A stretch of 12,924 nt of DNA, from the NCBI GenBank assembly GCA_963578705.1, contig CAUZDT010000034.1, forward strand, positions 1 through 12,924, in the 5' to 3' direction. The notes under the pieces were generated by a model, which saw nothing but the letters and a program-made list of their open reading frames with translations, was not told the origin of the DNA and ran no database searches. This DNA comes from UBA8886 sp963578705. GTDB taxonomy: Archaea > Thermoplasmatota > Poseidoniia > MGIII > CG-Epi1. A program made the translations under genes and the position numbers. Each line of letters starts with the position of its first letter. Position 1 is the first letter of the stretch. Shown one piece after another: positions 5,962-12,924 of the stretch.

Positions 5962-7170
5962 TTGGCAGGTGCCCCCTCCCAGCCGGAAATCAACATCGGC
6001 ATGGTCGGCCACGTCGACCACGGCAAGACCACCCTTACGCAGGCGCTGACCGGCCGCTGGACCGACCAGCACTCCGAGGAACAGAAACGCGGCATTTCCA
6101 TCAAGCTGGGCTACGCTGATGCCGATTTCTACCGCGTAAAGGAGAACGGCGGCTACCGCTATACTTCGCAGAAAGAGAAGGGGGCCGAATACCTGCGCAC
6201 GGTCAGCTTCGTCGATGCGCCCGGCCACGAGACACTGATGGCCATCATGCTCTCGGGAGCGGCCATCATGGACGCCGCCATCCTGCTTATCGCCGCTAAC
6301 GAGAAGTGCCCGCAGCCGCAGACGCGCGAGCACCTTGCGGCGCTCGAGACGATGGGGCTCGAGAATATTGTTGTTGTGCAAAACAAGATTGACGTCTGCT
6401 CCGAGCAGCGCGCGCAGGAATCCTATGCTGAAATCAGGGAATTCCTCGCCGGCACCTCGCTAGCAGATTCCCCCGTAGTCCCAGTCTCGGCGCACCACAA
6501 CCGCAACATTGACCTGCTGATTGAGGTGCTCGAGGAACTTTTCCCGACACCCAAGCGAGACCCGAAAGCGGAGCTGTCGATGAACATCGCCCGCTCCTTC
6601 GACATCAACCGCCCCGGCGCACTGCCGAAAAAACTGATGGGGGGCGTGATTGGCGGCTCGCTCATTCAGGGCGAGCTGGCGGTCGGGGACGAAATTGAAA
6701 TCCGGCCGGGACGCAAGACCAACCGGGGCTGGGAACCTATCGTAACCCGCGTCACCAGCCTACACAGCGGCAGCAGCGAACGCAAGCGCGTAGCCGCGGG
6801 AGGGCTGGTCGCCATCGGCACCGGGCTCGACCCGGCAATCACGAAATCTGATTCAATGCTCGGCTCGCTCATCGGGCGCCCCGGGACGCTTCCGCCGGTG
6901 CTGGAGAAGCTCCGCATGGATGTGCAGCTGCTCGACCGGGCGGTCGGCACCAGCGGCAGCCAGCAGGTCGAGGAACTGCGCACCAAGGAGCCGCTGATGC
7001 TTACCGTCGGGACTTCGACCACCGTCGGCATCCCTATTCAGGTTAGCGAAAAATGGCTCGAAGCTTCGCTCAAGCTGCCGGTCTGCGCAGCCGAAGGACA
7101 GCGGATTGCCATCAGCCGTCGCATCGACGCGCGCTGGCACCTGATTGGCTATGGAATCCTGCAAGCATGA
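5962..7170 (+). CDS. eif2g: Translation initiation factor aIF2 subunit gamma
   Basis: 402 residues from TTG 5962. This is the GTPase core of aIF2, which brings initiator Met-tRNA to the small subunit. G1 is GHVDHGKT at 16-23, G3 DAPGHE at 85-90, G4 NKID at 141-144 and G5 PVSA at 174-177; the two beta-barrel domains follow, with GGVIGGSLIQG, GLVAIGTGLDP and the terminal RIDARWHLIGYGIL. Two departures are visible. Switch I reads RGISIKLGYAD, with Ser46 where the Mg-binding Thr normally sits. The zinc knuckle usually found between switch I and DAPGHE (two Cys pairs in Pyrococcus and Sulfolobus) is absent: residues 52-84 contain no Cys. TTG is preferred because GGAGG precedes it and the family N-terminus starts close to PEINIGMVGH. 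The stop overlaps the PIN gene ATG (ATGA). Confidence 0.95.
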   Translation: MAGAPSQPEINIGMVGHVDHGKTTLTQALTGRWTDQHSEEQKRGISIKLGYADADFYRVKENGGYRYTSQKEKGAEYLRTVSFVDAPGHETLMAIMLSGAAIMDAAILLIAANEKCPQPQTREHLAALETMGLENIVVVQNKIDVCSEQRAQESYAEIREFLAGTSLADSPVVPVSAHHNRNIDLLIEVLEELFPTPKRDPKAELSMNIARSFDINRPGALPKKLMGGVIGGSLIQGELAVGDEIEIRPGRKTNRGWEPIVTRVTSLHSGSSERKRVAAGGLVAIGTGLDPAITKSDSMLGSLIGRPGTLPPVLEKLRMDVQLLDRAVGTSGSQQVEELRTKEPLMLTVGTSTTVGIPIQVSEKWLEASLKLPVCAAEGQRIAISRRIDARWHLIGYGILQA

Positions 7171-7526
7171 CCCTCGTCTTCCCCGATACCAACATCCTCC
7201 TCTGGCCCTTCGTGGGCGGCCCGGACTTCCGCGAGGCGATTAACGAGGCGGTGCCGGACGCCGACATCCGCATCGCCAGCTGCGTAATTGAGGAGCTGGA
7301 GATGCTCGGGACGCCCGACGCGAAGTCGGCGGCCGAATTCTGCCAGGAAATGACAGTCATCAACCTCGGCATCGGCGGCGTCGACAACGTGCTGCTCGAG
7401 ACGGCCCGGCGTGGCGCAATAGTGGCGACCAACGACCGTGAACTTATCGAGAGAATCCTCACCAGCCACGGGCGCGTGCTGCGCCCCCGCGGCGGCTACA
7501 AGCTGGAACTGCAGCCGGCGGAATGA
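7167..7526 (+). CDS. PIN-domain nuclease, FCF1-like
   Basis: 119 residues forming a single PIN fold, a metal-dependent RNA nuclease. The acidic set is present: Asp7 in FPDTNILL, Glu43 in VIEELEML, Asp73 in GGVDNVLLE and Asp90 in VATNDREL. PIN genes of the FCF1 type (rRNA processing in eukaryotes) commonly sit beside aIF2 gamma in archaea, from general knowledge; that, and the absence of an antitoxin gene, argues against a VapC toxin. ATG 7167 overlaps the aIF2 gamma stop, and its own stop overlaps the next ATG, both as ATGA, so translation is probably coupled through the cluster. The RNA substrate is not shown by the sequence. Confidence 0.85.
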   Translation: MTLVFPDTNILLWPFVGGPDFREAINEAVPDADIRIASCVIEELEMLGTPDAKSAAEFCQEMTVINLGIGGVDNVLLETARRGAIVATNDRELIERILTSHGRVLRPRGGYKLELQPAE

Positions 7527-8641
7527 GCGTGGCGGCAGCGGGCGGCGAAAGCCGGGAGCACATCTCCCCGCCGTCAATCCCGGCCGGCGATTTTACCCCC
7601 ACCCAGCAGGCGCGCCGCGAAGCGCTGCTGCGAGACCCCGTCAGGCAATTCCGGGTCGCCGAGCATCCCGGCACGGTGCAACTGCTCGACGCGATGCGCG
7701 CCGGGAGCTTTCAGGGGCGGCAGCTGGGCGAGGCGGCAAGGCTCTTCGAGCGCCAGACGCACGCGGAGCTGGGAATTATCTGGTCGCTGGCAGGGAGCCT
7801 CTTCAGCGCCGGGATGCGGCAGGTGGTCATTGACGGCCTCCGCAGCGGGCTGGCCGACCTGCTGGTCTGCACCGGGGCGCTGTTCGAGCAGGACATGCTC
7901 GAAGCGCTGGGGCATTCGCACTACCGTTGTCGGCCAGACCAGGACGACGGCGAATTGCAGGAATTGCTGGTGGACCGGGTCTACGACCACCTGCTCGACG
8001 AGCTGGCGCTGCGTCAGGTGGACGCCACCTACATCCGAATCGCCGACGGCATGGAGCCGGGACGCTACTCGAGCCGCGCCTTCCTTGCGGAGTGCGGGCG
8101 CTGGCTCGCTTCCACCGAGGGCGTGCAGGACTCGGTGCTGCAGGCCGCCTTCGAAATGGAGGTGCCCATCTTCGTCCCGGCGCTCAACGACTGCTCGGTC
8201 GGCGTTGGGCTGGTGATGCATCAGGCGCAGCGCGGGCTCGATAACAGCGTCGGAATCGACTCCATCCGCGACTTCCACGAACTAGCCGAGCTAAAGGCGT
8301 GGGCGGGCGATACCGGGCTACTGGTCGTCGGTGGCGGCGTCCCGAAGAATTACGCGCAGGACGCGGTCATCGCGGCGGAGATGCTGGGCCATACGCCGAG
8401 CCGGCACCGCTTCGGCATCCAGCTCTCGGTCGCCGACGTGCGCGACGGTGGCCTTTCGGGGTCGACGCTGCGCGAGGCGATTTCGTGGGGCAAGAACGAC
8501 CGCAAAATCGAGGAAGTCATGGTGTGGGGTGAAGTCTCGATTGCGTTTCCGTTGCTCGTCGCCTACACCTGGCACAAGCGGCTGGAGCAGCCGCGCCAGC
8601 CGCGTCGGCTGGCGCGGTTCTTCGACGACCAATCCTTTTAA
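7523..8641 (+). CDS. Deoxyhypusine synthase family protein, probably of the DHS-like branch
   Basis: 372 residues. Canonical DHS uses NAD and spermidine to place a butylamine group on a lysine of eIF5A/aIF5A. Family features: VCTGALFEQDMLEAL (115-129), VPIFVPALNDCSVG (214-227), LLVVGGGVPKN (266-276), GGLSGSTLREAISWGKN (309-325) and FPLLVAYTW. The active-site lysine that forms the enzyme-substrate imine (human Lys329) is Lys324, and Glu318 and Trp322 match human Glu323 and Trp327. However, human His288 (VVKHH) corresponds to Asn276 (VPKNY), and human Asp316 to Leu311. The PKN and GGLSGxT pattern is what I recall from bacterial DHS-like proteins, some of which are reported to act in polyamine synthesis. 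Deoxyhypusine synthase is possible given the translation operon, but (homo)spermidine synthesis is an open alternative. ATG 7523 overlaps the PIN stop. Confidence 0.82.
   Translation: MSVAAAGGESREHISPPSIPAGDFTPTQQARREALLRDPVRQFRVAEHPGTVQLLDAMRAGSFQGRQLGEAARLFERQTHAELGIIWSLAGSLFSAGMRQVVIDGLRSGLADLLVCTGALFEQDMLEALGHSHYRCRPDQDDGELQELLVDRVYDHLLDELALRQVDATYIRIADGMEPGRYSSRAFLAECGRWLASTEGVQDSVLQAAFEMEVPIFVPALNDCSVGVGLVMHQAQRGLDNSVGIDSIRDFHELAELKAWAGDTGLLVVGGGVPKNYAQDAVIAAEMLGHTPSRHRFGIQLSVADVRDGGLSGSTLREAISWGKNDRKIEEVMVWGEVSIAFPLLVAYTWHKRLEQPRQPRRLARFFDDQSF
8634..8641 (+). promoter_or_regulatory. Weak TATA-like element before aceE
   Basis: CCTTTTAA overlaps the stop codon of the preceding gene and is centred about 31 bases before ATG 8669. 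The 27-base gap here is the longest within the plus-strand cluster and no Shine-Dalgarno sequence precedes aceE, so a separate near-leaderless transcript is possible. The match is short, so this is only a suggestion. Confidence 0.3.
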
Positions 8642-8668
8642 CACCACCAATGTCGCCCCGAGCCTGAC

Positions 8669-11326
8669 ATGCAGGAGGACTTCACGCAGCAGCTGCCCGA
8701 CCGCGATCCGCAGGAGACGCGCGAATGGATTGAGTCGCTGGAAGCGGTAATCGAGGCAGGAGGCAGCGGCCGCGCACGCAACCTGCTCTACAGGCTGCTC
8801 GAAGCCGCGCAGGCGCAGGGCGTCGCGATTCCCGAAGTGCTCAATACACCCTACATCAACACCATCCCCGCCAGCGCCGAGCCGCCCTACCCTGGCGACG
8901 AAGGCATCGAGCGGCGCATCCGGCGCATCATTCGCTGGAATGCGGCGATGATGGTCTCGCGCGCCAACAAACGGCATGGCGGTATCGGGGGCCACATCTC
9001 GACCTACGCCTCGGCGGCGAGCCTCTACGAAATCGGCTTCCAGCACTTCTTCCGCGGCAAGGAGCAGGGGGCGGGCGACCTCGTATATTTCCAGGGCCAC
9101 GCCTCGCCCGGCATCTACTCACGCGCGTTCCTCGAAGGGCGGCTGACACAGGCGCAGATGGACCACTTCCGCCGCGAGGCGTTCACTGCGGGGCTTTCGT
9201 CCTATCCGCACCCGCGGCTGATGCCTGATTTCTGGGAGTTCCCGACCGTCTCGATGGGTCTCGGCCCGACCAACGCCATCTACCAGGCGCGCTTCAACCG
9301 CTACCTGCACGCGCGCGGGATTGCCGACACCAGCCGCTCGCGCGTCTGGGCCTTCCCCGGCGACGGGGAATGCGACGAGCCGGAGACGCTGCACGCGCTG
9401 ACACTGGCAGCGCGCGAGAATCTCGATAACCTGACATTTGTCGTCAACTGCAACCTGCAGCGGCTCGACGGGCCGGTGCGCGGCAACGGCAAGATTATCC
9501 AGGAGCTGGAGGCAAAATTCCTCGGCGCCGGCTGGAACGTCATCAAGGTCATCTGGGGCAGCGACTGGGACCCGCTGCTGGCACGCGACAGCGACGGGCT
9601 GCTGCTGGCGCGGATGGAGGAGACACTCGACGGCGACTACCAGCGGCTCGCGGTGGAGTCAGCCGACAACATCCGCGAGCAGTTCTTCGGCCCGGAGCTG
9701 CAGCATCTCATCGCCGGGATTCCCGATGACCAACTAACGCGCATGCGCCGCGGGGGGCACGACACGCAGAAGGTTTACGCGGCCTACGCGGCGGCGACAG
9801 CGCACGAGGGCGCACCAACCGCCATCCTTGCCAAGACCGTCAAGGGTTGGGCACTCGGCGGCGGCTTCGAGGCGCGCAACATCACCCACCAGAAAAAGGC
9901 GCTCGAGGCGCCGGACCTGAAGTTCTTCCGCAACCTGCTCGAGCTGCCGATTCCCGACGACGAACTGGAAGATTTCCCCTACTACCTGCCGGCAGACGAC
10001 AGCGAGGAGGTGCAATACCTGCTCTCGCACCGCGACGCACTGGGCGGCTGCATTCCCCACCGCACCCGTAGCGCGACCACGATCACGCTGCCAAAACGCG
10101 ACGCCTACGGGGAATTCGACAATGGCAGCGGCGTGCAGGAAGTCTCGACCACAATGGCGTTCGTGCGGCTGATGCGAAATCTGATGATGGCCGGAGAATT
10201 CGGCAAACGCATTGTCCCAATCGTGCCGGACGAGGCGCGCACCTTCGGAATGGAAGCGCTCTTCACCGAGTTCAAGATTTACAACGCGCTGGGGCAGGAT
10301 TACACCCCGGTTGATGCCAAGCTATTGTTATCGTACGTCGAGGCGGAGGACGGACAAATTCTCGAAGAGGGCATCTCCGAGGCGGGCGCGATGAGCTCCT
10401 TCACCGCAGCCGGCACGACCTACGCCAGCTTCGGCGAGCACACCATTCCGTTCTACATCTTCTACTCGATGTTCGGTTTCCAGCGTGTGGGCGACGCCAT
10501 CTGGTGCGCGGCAGACTCGCGCGCCAAGGGATTCCTGCTCGGCGCGACCGCCGGCCGCACGACGCTCAACGGCGAGGGGCTGCAGCACCAGGACGGGCAT
10601 TCGCTGCTGATCGCCAGCACGGTACCGTGTTGCCTTTCGTATGACCCGGCATTTGCGTACGAGATTGCGGTCATCGTGCGCGAAGGGCTGCGCCGCATGA
10701 TTGACGAGGATGAGGATCTGCTATACTACTTGACGCTCTACAACGAGAACCACCCGATGCCGCCCAAGCCGGCGCGCGCCGAGCGCGGCATCATCCAGGG
10801 CATCTACCGCTTCCGCAAGCCAGAGAAACCGCAGGTGCGGCTTTTCGGCAGCGGCTCAATCATGCAGCAGGTGCTACGCGCCGCCCAAATTCTAGAAGAG
10901 CAGTTCGGCGTCGCCGCCGAAATCTGGTCCGTAACGAGCTACGGCGGACTGCGGCGCGATGCGCTTAGGTGCGAGCGGTGGAACTGGCTACACCCCGGCG
11001 AGAAAGAAAAAACGCCCTACATCCAGCAACAACTGGGTAAGCGTGGACTGCCAACTGTCGCCGCGACCGACTTCATGCGTGCCGTCCCCGACATGGTCGG
11101 CAAGTGGGTGCCCGGACCCTACATCACACTCGGCACCGACGGCTTCGGCCGCAGTGATACCCGCAAGCAGCTGCGCAACTTCTTCGAGGTGAGCGGTGAG
11201 CACATCGCCGTCGCAGCCCTGAACGCACTCGCGCAATCCGGCAAATACCCGGTGGAAGACATTGCCACCGCCATCAAGGCGCTCGGCGTCGACCCGGAAC
11301 TGGCCGACCCGTTCTATTCTTACTGA
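8669..11326 (+). CDS. aceE: Pyruvate dehydrogenase E1 component, homodimeric (AceE type)
   Basis: 885 residues, almost exactly the length of E. coli AceE. The enzyme decarboxylates pyruvate with thiamine diphosphate and acetylates the lipoyl group of E2. The thiamine diphosphate motif runs from GDGECDEPET (231-240) to VVNCNLQRLDGPVRGN (258-273). His144 in GHASPGIY and His407 in NITHQKK match catalytic histidines of the bacterial enzyme. The central domain has YTPVDAKLLLSYVEAEDG and the C-terminal domain SDTRKQLRNFFEVSGEHI. An N-terminal helical stretch (1-50), which in bacteria docks to E2, is retained. Full length and intact, so probably functional. Archaea usually oxidise pyruvate by ferredoxin oxidoreductase or by the heterodimeric E1, so this looks like an acquisition from bacteria. 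No E2 or E3 gene lies in the window. No Shine-Dalgarno site precedes the ATG. Confidence 0.96.
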   Translation: MQEDFTQQLPDRDPQETREWIESLEAVIEAGGSGRARNLLYRLLEAAQAQGVAIPEVLNTPYINTIPASAEPPYPGDEGIERRIRRIIRWNAAMMVSRANKRHGGIGGHISTYASAASLYEIGFQHFFRGKEQGAGDLVYFQGHASPGIYSRAFLEGRLTQAQMDHFRREAFTAGLSSYPHPRLMPDFWEFPTVSMGLGPTNAIYQARFNRYLHARGIADTSRSRVWAFPGDGECDEPETLHALTLAARENLDNLTFVVNCNLQRLDGPVRGNGKIIQELEAKFLGAGWNVIKVIWGSDWDPLLARDSDGLLLARMEETLDGDYQRLAVESADNIREQFFGPELQHLIAGIPDDQLTRMRRGGHDTQKVYAAYAAATAHEGAPTAILAKTVKGWALGGGFEARNITHQKKALEAPDLKFFRNLLELPIPDDELEDFPYYLPADDSEEVQYLLSHRDALGGCIPHRTRSATTITLPKRDAYGEFDNGSGVQEVSTTMAFVRLMRNLMMAGEFGKRIVPIVPDEARTFGMEALFTEFKIYNALGQDYTPVDAKLLLSYVEAEDGQILEEGISEAGAMSSFTAAGTTYASFGEHTIPFYIFYSMFGFQRVGDAIWCAADSRAKGFLLGATAGRTTLNGEGLQHQDGHSLLIASTVPCCLSYDPAFAYEIAVIVREGLRRMIDEDEDLLYYLTLYNENHPMPPKPARAERGIIQGIYRFRKPEKPQVRLFGSGSIMQQVLRAAQILEEQFGVAAEIWSVTSYGGLRRDALRCERWNWLHPGEKEKTPYIQQQLGKRGLPTVAATDFMRAVPDMVGKWVPGPYITLGTDGFGRSDTRKQLRNFFEVSGEHIAVAALNALAQSGKYPVEDIATAIKALGVDPELADPFYSY

Positions 11327-11340
11327 ACTGGAAACCGAGC

Positions 11341-12924
11341 CTACATTCCCGGCATGCCGCCGCCCATGTCGCCGCCGGGCGGCATCGGCGACTCTGCGGG
11401 CGCGCGCGAGGCGATGATGTCGTCAATGCGCAGAATCATACTCGCGACGTCGGTGGCGGACGAGATGGCCTGCGTCTTGACACGTAACGGCTCCATCACG
11501 TTGCGCGAGCGCATGTTGACGACTGAGCCGCTGAAAACGTCGAGCCCCGCGTGCGGGTTGCGCCCCTTGCGGGTGTGCGCCTTGCGCAGCGCCATCAGCG
11601 TGTCGATGACGTCCAGCCCGGCATTCTCGGCCAGCGTGCGTGGAACGATTTCAATCGCGTCCGCGAACGCTTCGATAGCGAGTTGCTCGCGGCCGCCGAC
11701 GCGCGGCGCATACTTGCGCAGCTTCAGCGCCAGCTCGATTTCGGTCGCGCCGCCGCCAGTCACCATGCGGCCGTCTTCGACAACCAGCGAAACTACGCCG
11801 ATGGCGTCTTCGAGGTTGCGCTCGATTTCATCGATGACATGCTCGGTCCCGCCGCGGACCAGGATGGACACCGACTTGGGATTGCTGCAGTTGGTGATGA
11901 AGGTCATGTCGTCGTTGCCAATCTTGCGTGTTTCGACGAGGCCAGCCGCGCCGAGGTCGTCCTTGGAAATCGAGTCAATGCTCGAGACGATGCTGCCGCC
12001 GGTCGCGCGCGCCAGCGCTTCCATGTCAGACTTCTTGGCGCGCCGGATGGCCATAATATCCTGCTTGGCCATGAAGTGCTGCGCCAGATCATCAATGCCT
12101 TTCTGGCAGACGACAACATTCGCGCCCGCCTTCTTAACTTTCGTGACGAGCTTGCGAATGGTATCTTCTTCCTGGTCGAGGAACGCCTGCACCTGCGAGG
12201 GGTCGTTAATCTGGATTTTGGCGTCGAACTCGGTCTTGCGAATTTCGAACGCCGCATCGACCAGCGCCACCTTCGCTTTCTCGATACGCCGTGGCATTCC
12301 CGTATGCACCGGCTCCTTGTCCAGGATTATGCCAGACACCAGTTCGGTGTCGCCGATGGAAGCGCCCTGCTTCTTCTGGATCTTGATGTCATCACGGTCG
12401 ACTGTGGTGTTGCGGCCGCTGCCCTCGGCAACCGACCGGACAGCACTCACGGTAATCTCGGCCAGAAACTCGGCCATCGCCTCGGAGGACTTGCCGGTCA
12501 TTGCGGTGACGGCAACCGCCCGGAGCTTGGCAGTCTCGTTGCGCCGGATGGGGCGCGCATACTTCTGCAGCGTCGCCTCCGCTTCCGTCGCGGCACGGCG
12601 GTAGCCGTTGGCGATGGCGGTGGCGTGGACACCTTTATTGAGTAACTCCTCGGCGTTCTTCAGTAGTTCGCCGGCGAGGATAACTGCGGTGGTGGTGCCG
12701 TCGCCACATTCGGAATCTTGCGTCTTGGCGACCTCGACAATCATCTTGGCGGCCGGATGCTCGACCTCAATTTCCTTGAGAATCGTGACGCCGTCGTTGG
12801 TAATCACGACGTCGCCCATCGAGTCGACCATCATCTTGTCCATGCCCTTCGGGCCAAGGGTGCTGCGCACCGCTTCGGCTATCGCCTTGGCGGCGGCGAT
12901 ATTGTTGTGCGTGGCCTGTCGGCC
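11341..12924 (-). CDS. thsA: Thermosome subunit (group II chaperonin), N-terminus cut by window edge
   Basis: 527 residues are visible; the frame is open to the window edge, and about 20 N-terminal residues are missing judging by family length. Thermosome subunits assemble into double rings that fold proteins using ATP. Seen in order: an ATP-binding stretch with TLGPKGMDKM and VDSMGDVVITNDGVTILKE, the GDGTTT motif preceded by VAKTQDSEC, the apical-domain run with VALVDAAFEIRKTEFDAKI and VVVCQKGIDDLAQHFM, the returning equatorial part with DGRMVTGGGATEIELALKLR, and the Gly/Met-rich tail GGDMGGGMPGM. GTG at 12870 could pose as a start, but conserved sequence (NNIAAAKAIAEAVRSTLGP) continues upstream of it. 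It converges on aceE with only 14 bases between stops. Which paralogue (alpha, beta or gamma) it is cannot be told, so the symbol is indicative. Confidence 0.95.
   Translation of the reverse strand, partial: GRQATHNNIAAAKAIAEAVRSTLGPKGMDKMMVDSMGDVVITNDGVTILKEIEVEHPAAKMIVEVAKTQDSECGDGTTTAVILAGELLKNAEELLNKGVHATAIANGYRRAATEAEATLQKYARPIRRNETAKLRAVAVTAMTGKSSEAMAEFLAEITVSAVRSVAEGSGRNTTVDRDDIKIQKKQGASIGDTELVSGIILDKEPVHTGMPRRIEKAKVALVDAAFEIRKTEFDAKIQINDPSQVQAFLDQEEDTIRKLVTKVKKAGANVVVCQKGIDDLAQHFMAKQDIMAIRRAKKSDMEALARATGGSIVSSIDSISKDDLGAAGLVETRKIGNDDMTFITNCSNPKSVSILVRGGTEHVIDEIERNLEDAIGVVSLVVEDGRMVTGGGATEIELALKLRKYAPRVGGREQLAIEAFADAIEIVPRTLAENAGLDVIDTLMALRKAHTRKGRNPHAGLDVFSGSVVNMRSRNVMEPLRVKTQAISSATDVASMILRIDDIIASRAPAESPMPPGGDMGGGMPGM

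Noticed and set aside
7167..7526. PIN gene as a VapC toxin of a toxin-antitoxin pair
   Set aside because: No small antitoxin gene is adjacent; the gene is embedded by 4-base overlaps between core genes, which fits an FCF1-like housekeeping nuclease better.
8318..9100. Minus-strand open frame of 260 codons over the DHS/aceE junction
   Set aside because: Antisense to conserved motifs of both genes and has no recognisable domain.
11354..12604. Long plus-strand open frame (416 codons) opposite the thermosome gene
   Set aside because: Ser/Arg-rich low-quality translation antisense to a clear chaperonin; no motif seen.

Overview
The window reads as a GC-rich euryarchaeal chromosome segment. The archaeal assignment rests on a group II chaperonin (thermosome), initiation factor aIF2 gamma, ribosomal protein S6e, an Alba-domain protein, the archaeal tRNA methyltransferase aTrm56 and a DUF373 membrane protein, together with TATA boxes placed about 25 bases before translation starts. 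The mix of this core with a bacterial-type homodimeric pyruvate dehydrogenase E1 would suit a mesophilic, aerobic member of the Thermoplasmatota such as the marine group II/III lineages. That placement is inference; no rRNA or other phylogenetic marker was compared.

Layout. Positions 1-2727 (+): the end of an alanine-rich protein of unknown role, then an ABC ATPase and its multi-spanning permease, closed by an oligo-T tract. Positions 2761-3390 (+): an Alba-domain protein with a long basic disordered tail. Positions 3387-5479 (-): DUF373 membrane protein followed by an aTrm56 methyltransferase fused to an HD phosphohydrolase-like domain; these two overlap by 4 bases. Positions 5480-5573: a compact divergent promoter with one TATA box for each direction. 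Positions 5574-11326 (+): rps6e, aIF2 gamma, a PIN-domain nuclease, a deoxyhypusine-synthase-family enzyme and aceE. The first four are packed with a 1-base gap or 4-base ATGA overlaps, while aceE follows after a 27-base gap. Positions 11341-12924 (-): thermosome subunit, N-terminus cut by the window edge. No stretch over 300 bases lacks a gene, and I saw no tRNA, rRNA, CRISPR array or insertion sequence.

Functionally the centre of the window is a translation neighbourhood: ribosomal protein, initiator-tRNA-carrying GTPase, probable rRNA/RNA nuclease, a polyamine-dependent enzyme family linked to aIF5A, and a tRNA modification enzyme on the opposite strand. Points most worth a second look are the aTrm56-HD fusion, the Alba protein whose usual DNA-contact lysines are replaced while a basic tail has been added, the aIF2 gamma without its zinc knuckle and with Ser for the switch I Thr, the deoxyhypusine-synthase homologue lacking the catalytic His, the bacterial AceE in an archaeal operon, and the ABC ATPase with no conventional start codon upstream of its conserved N-terminus.
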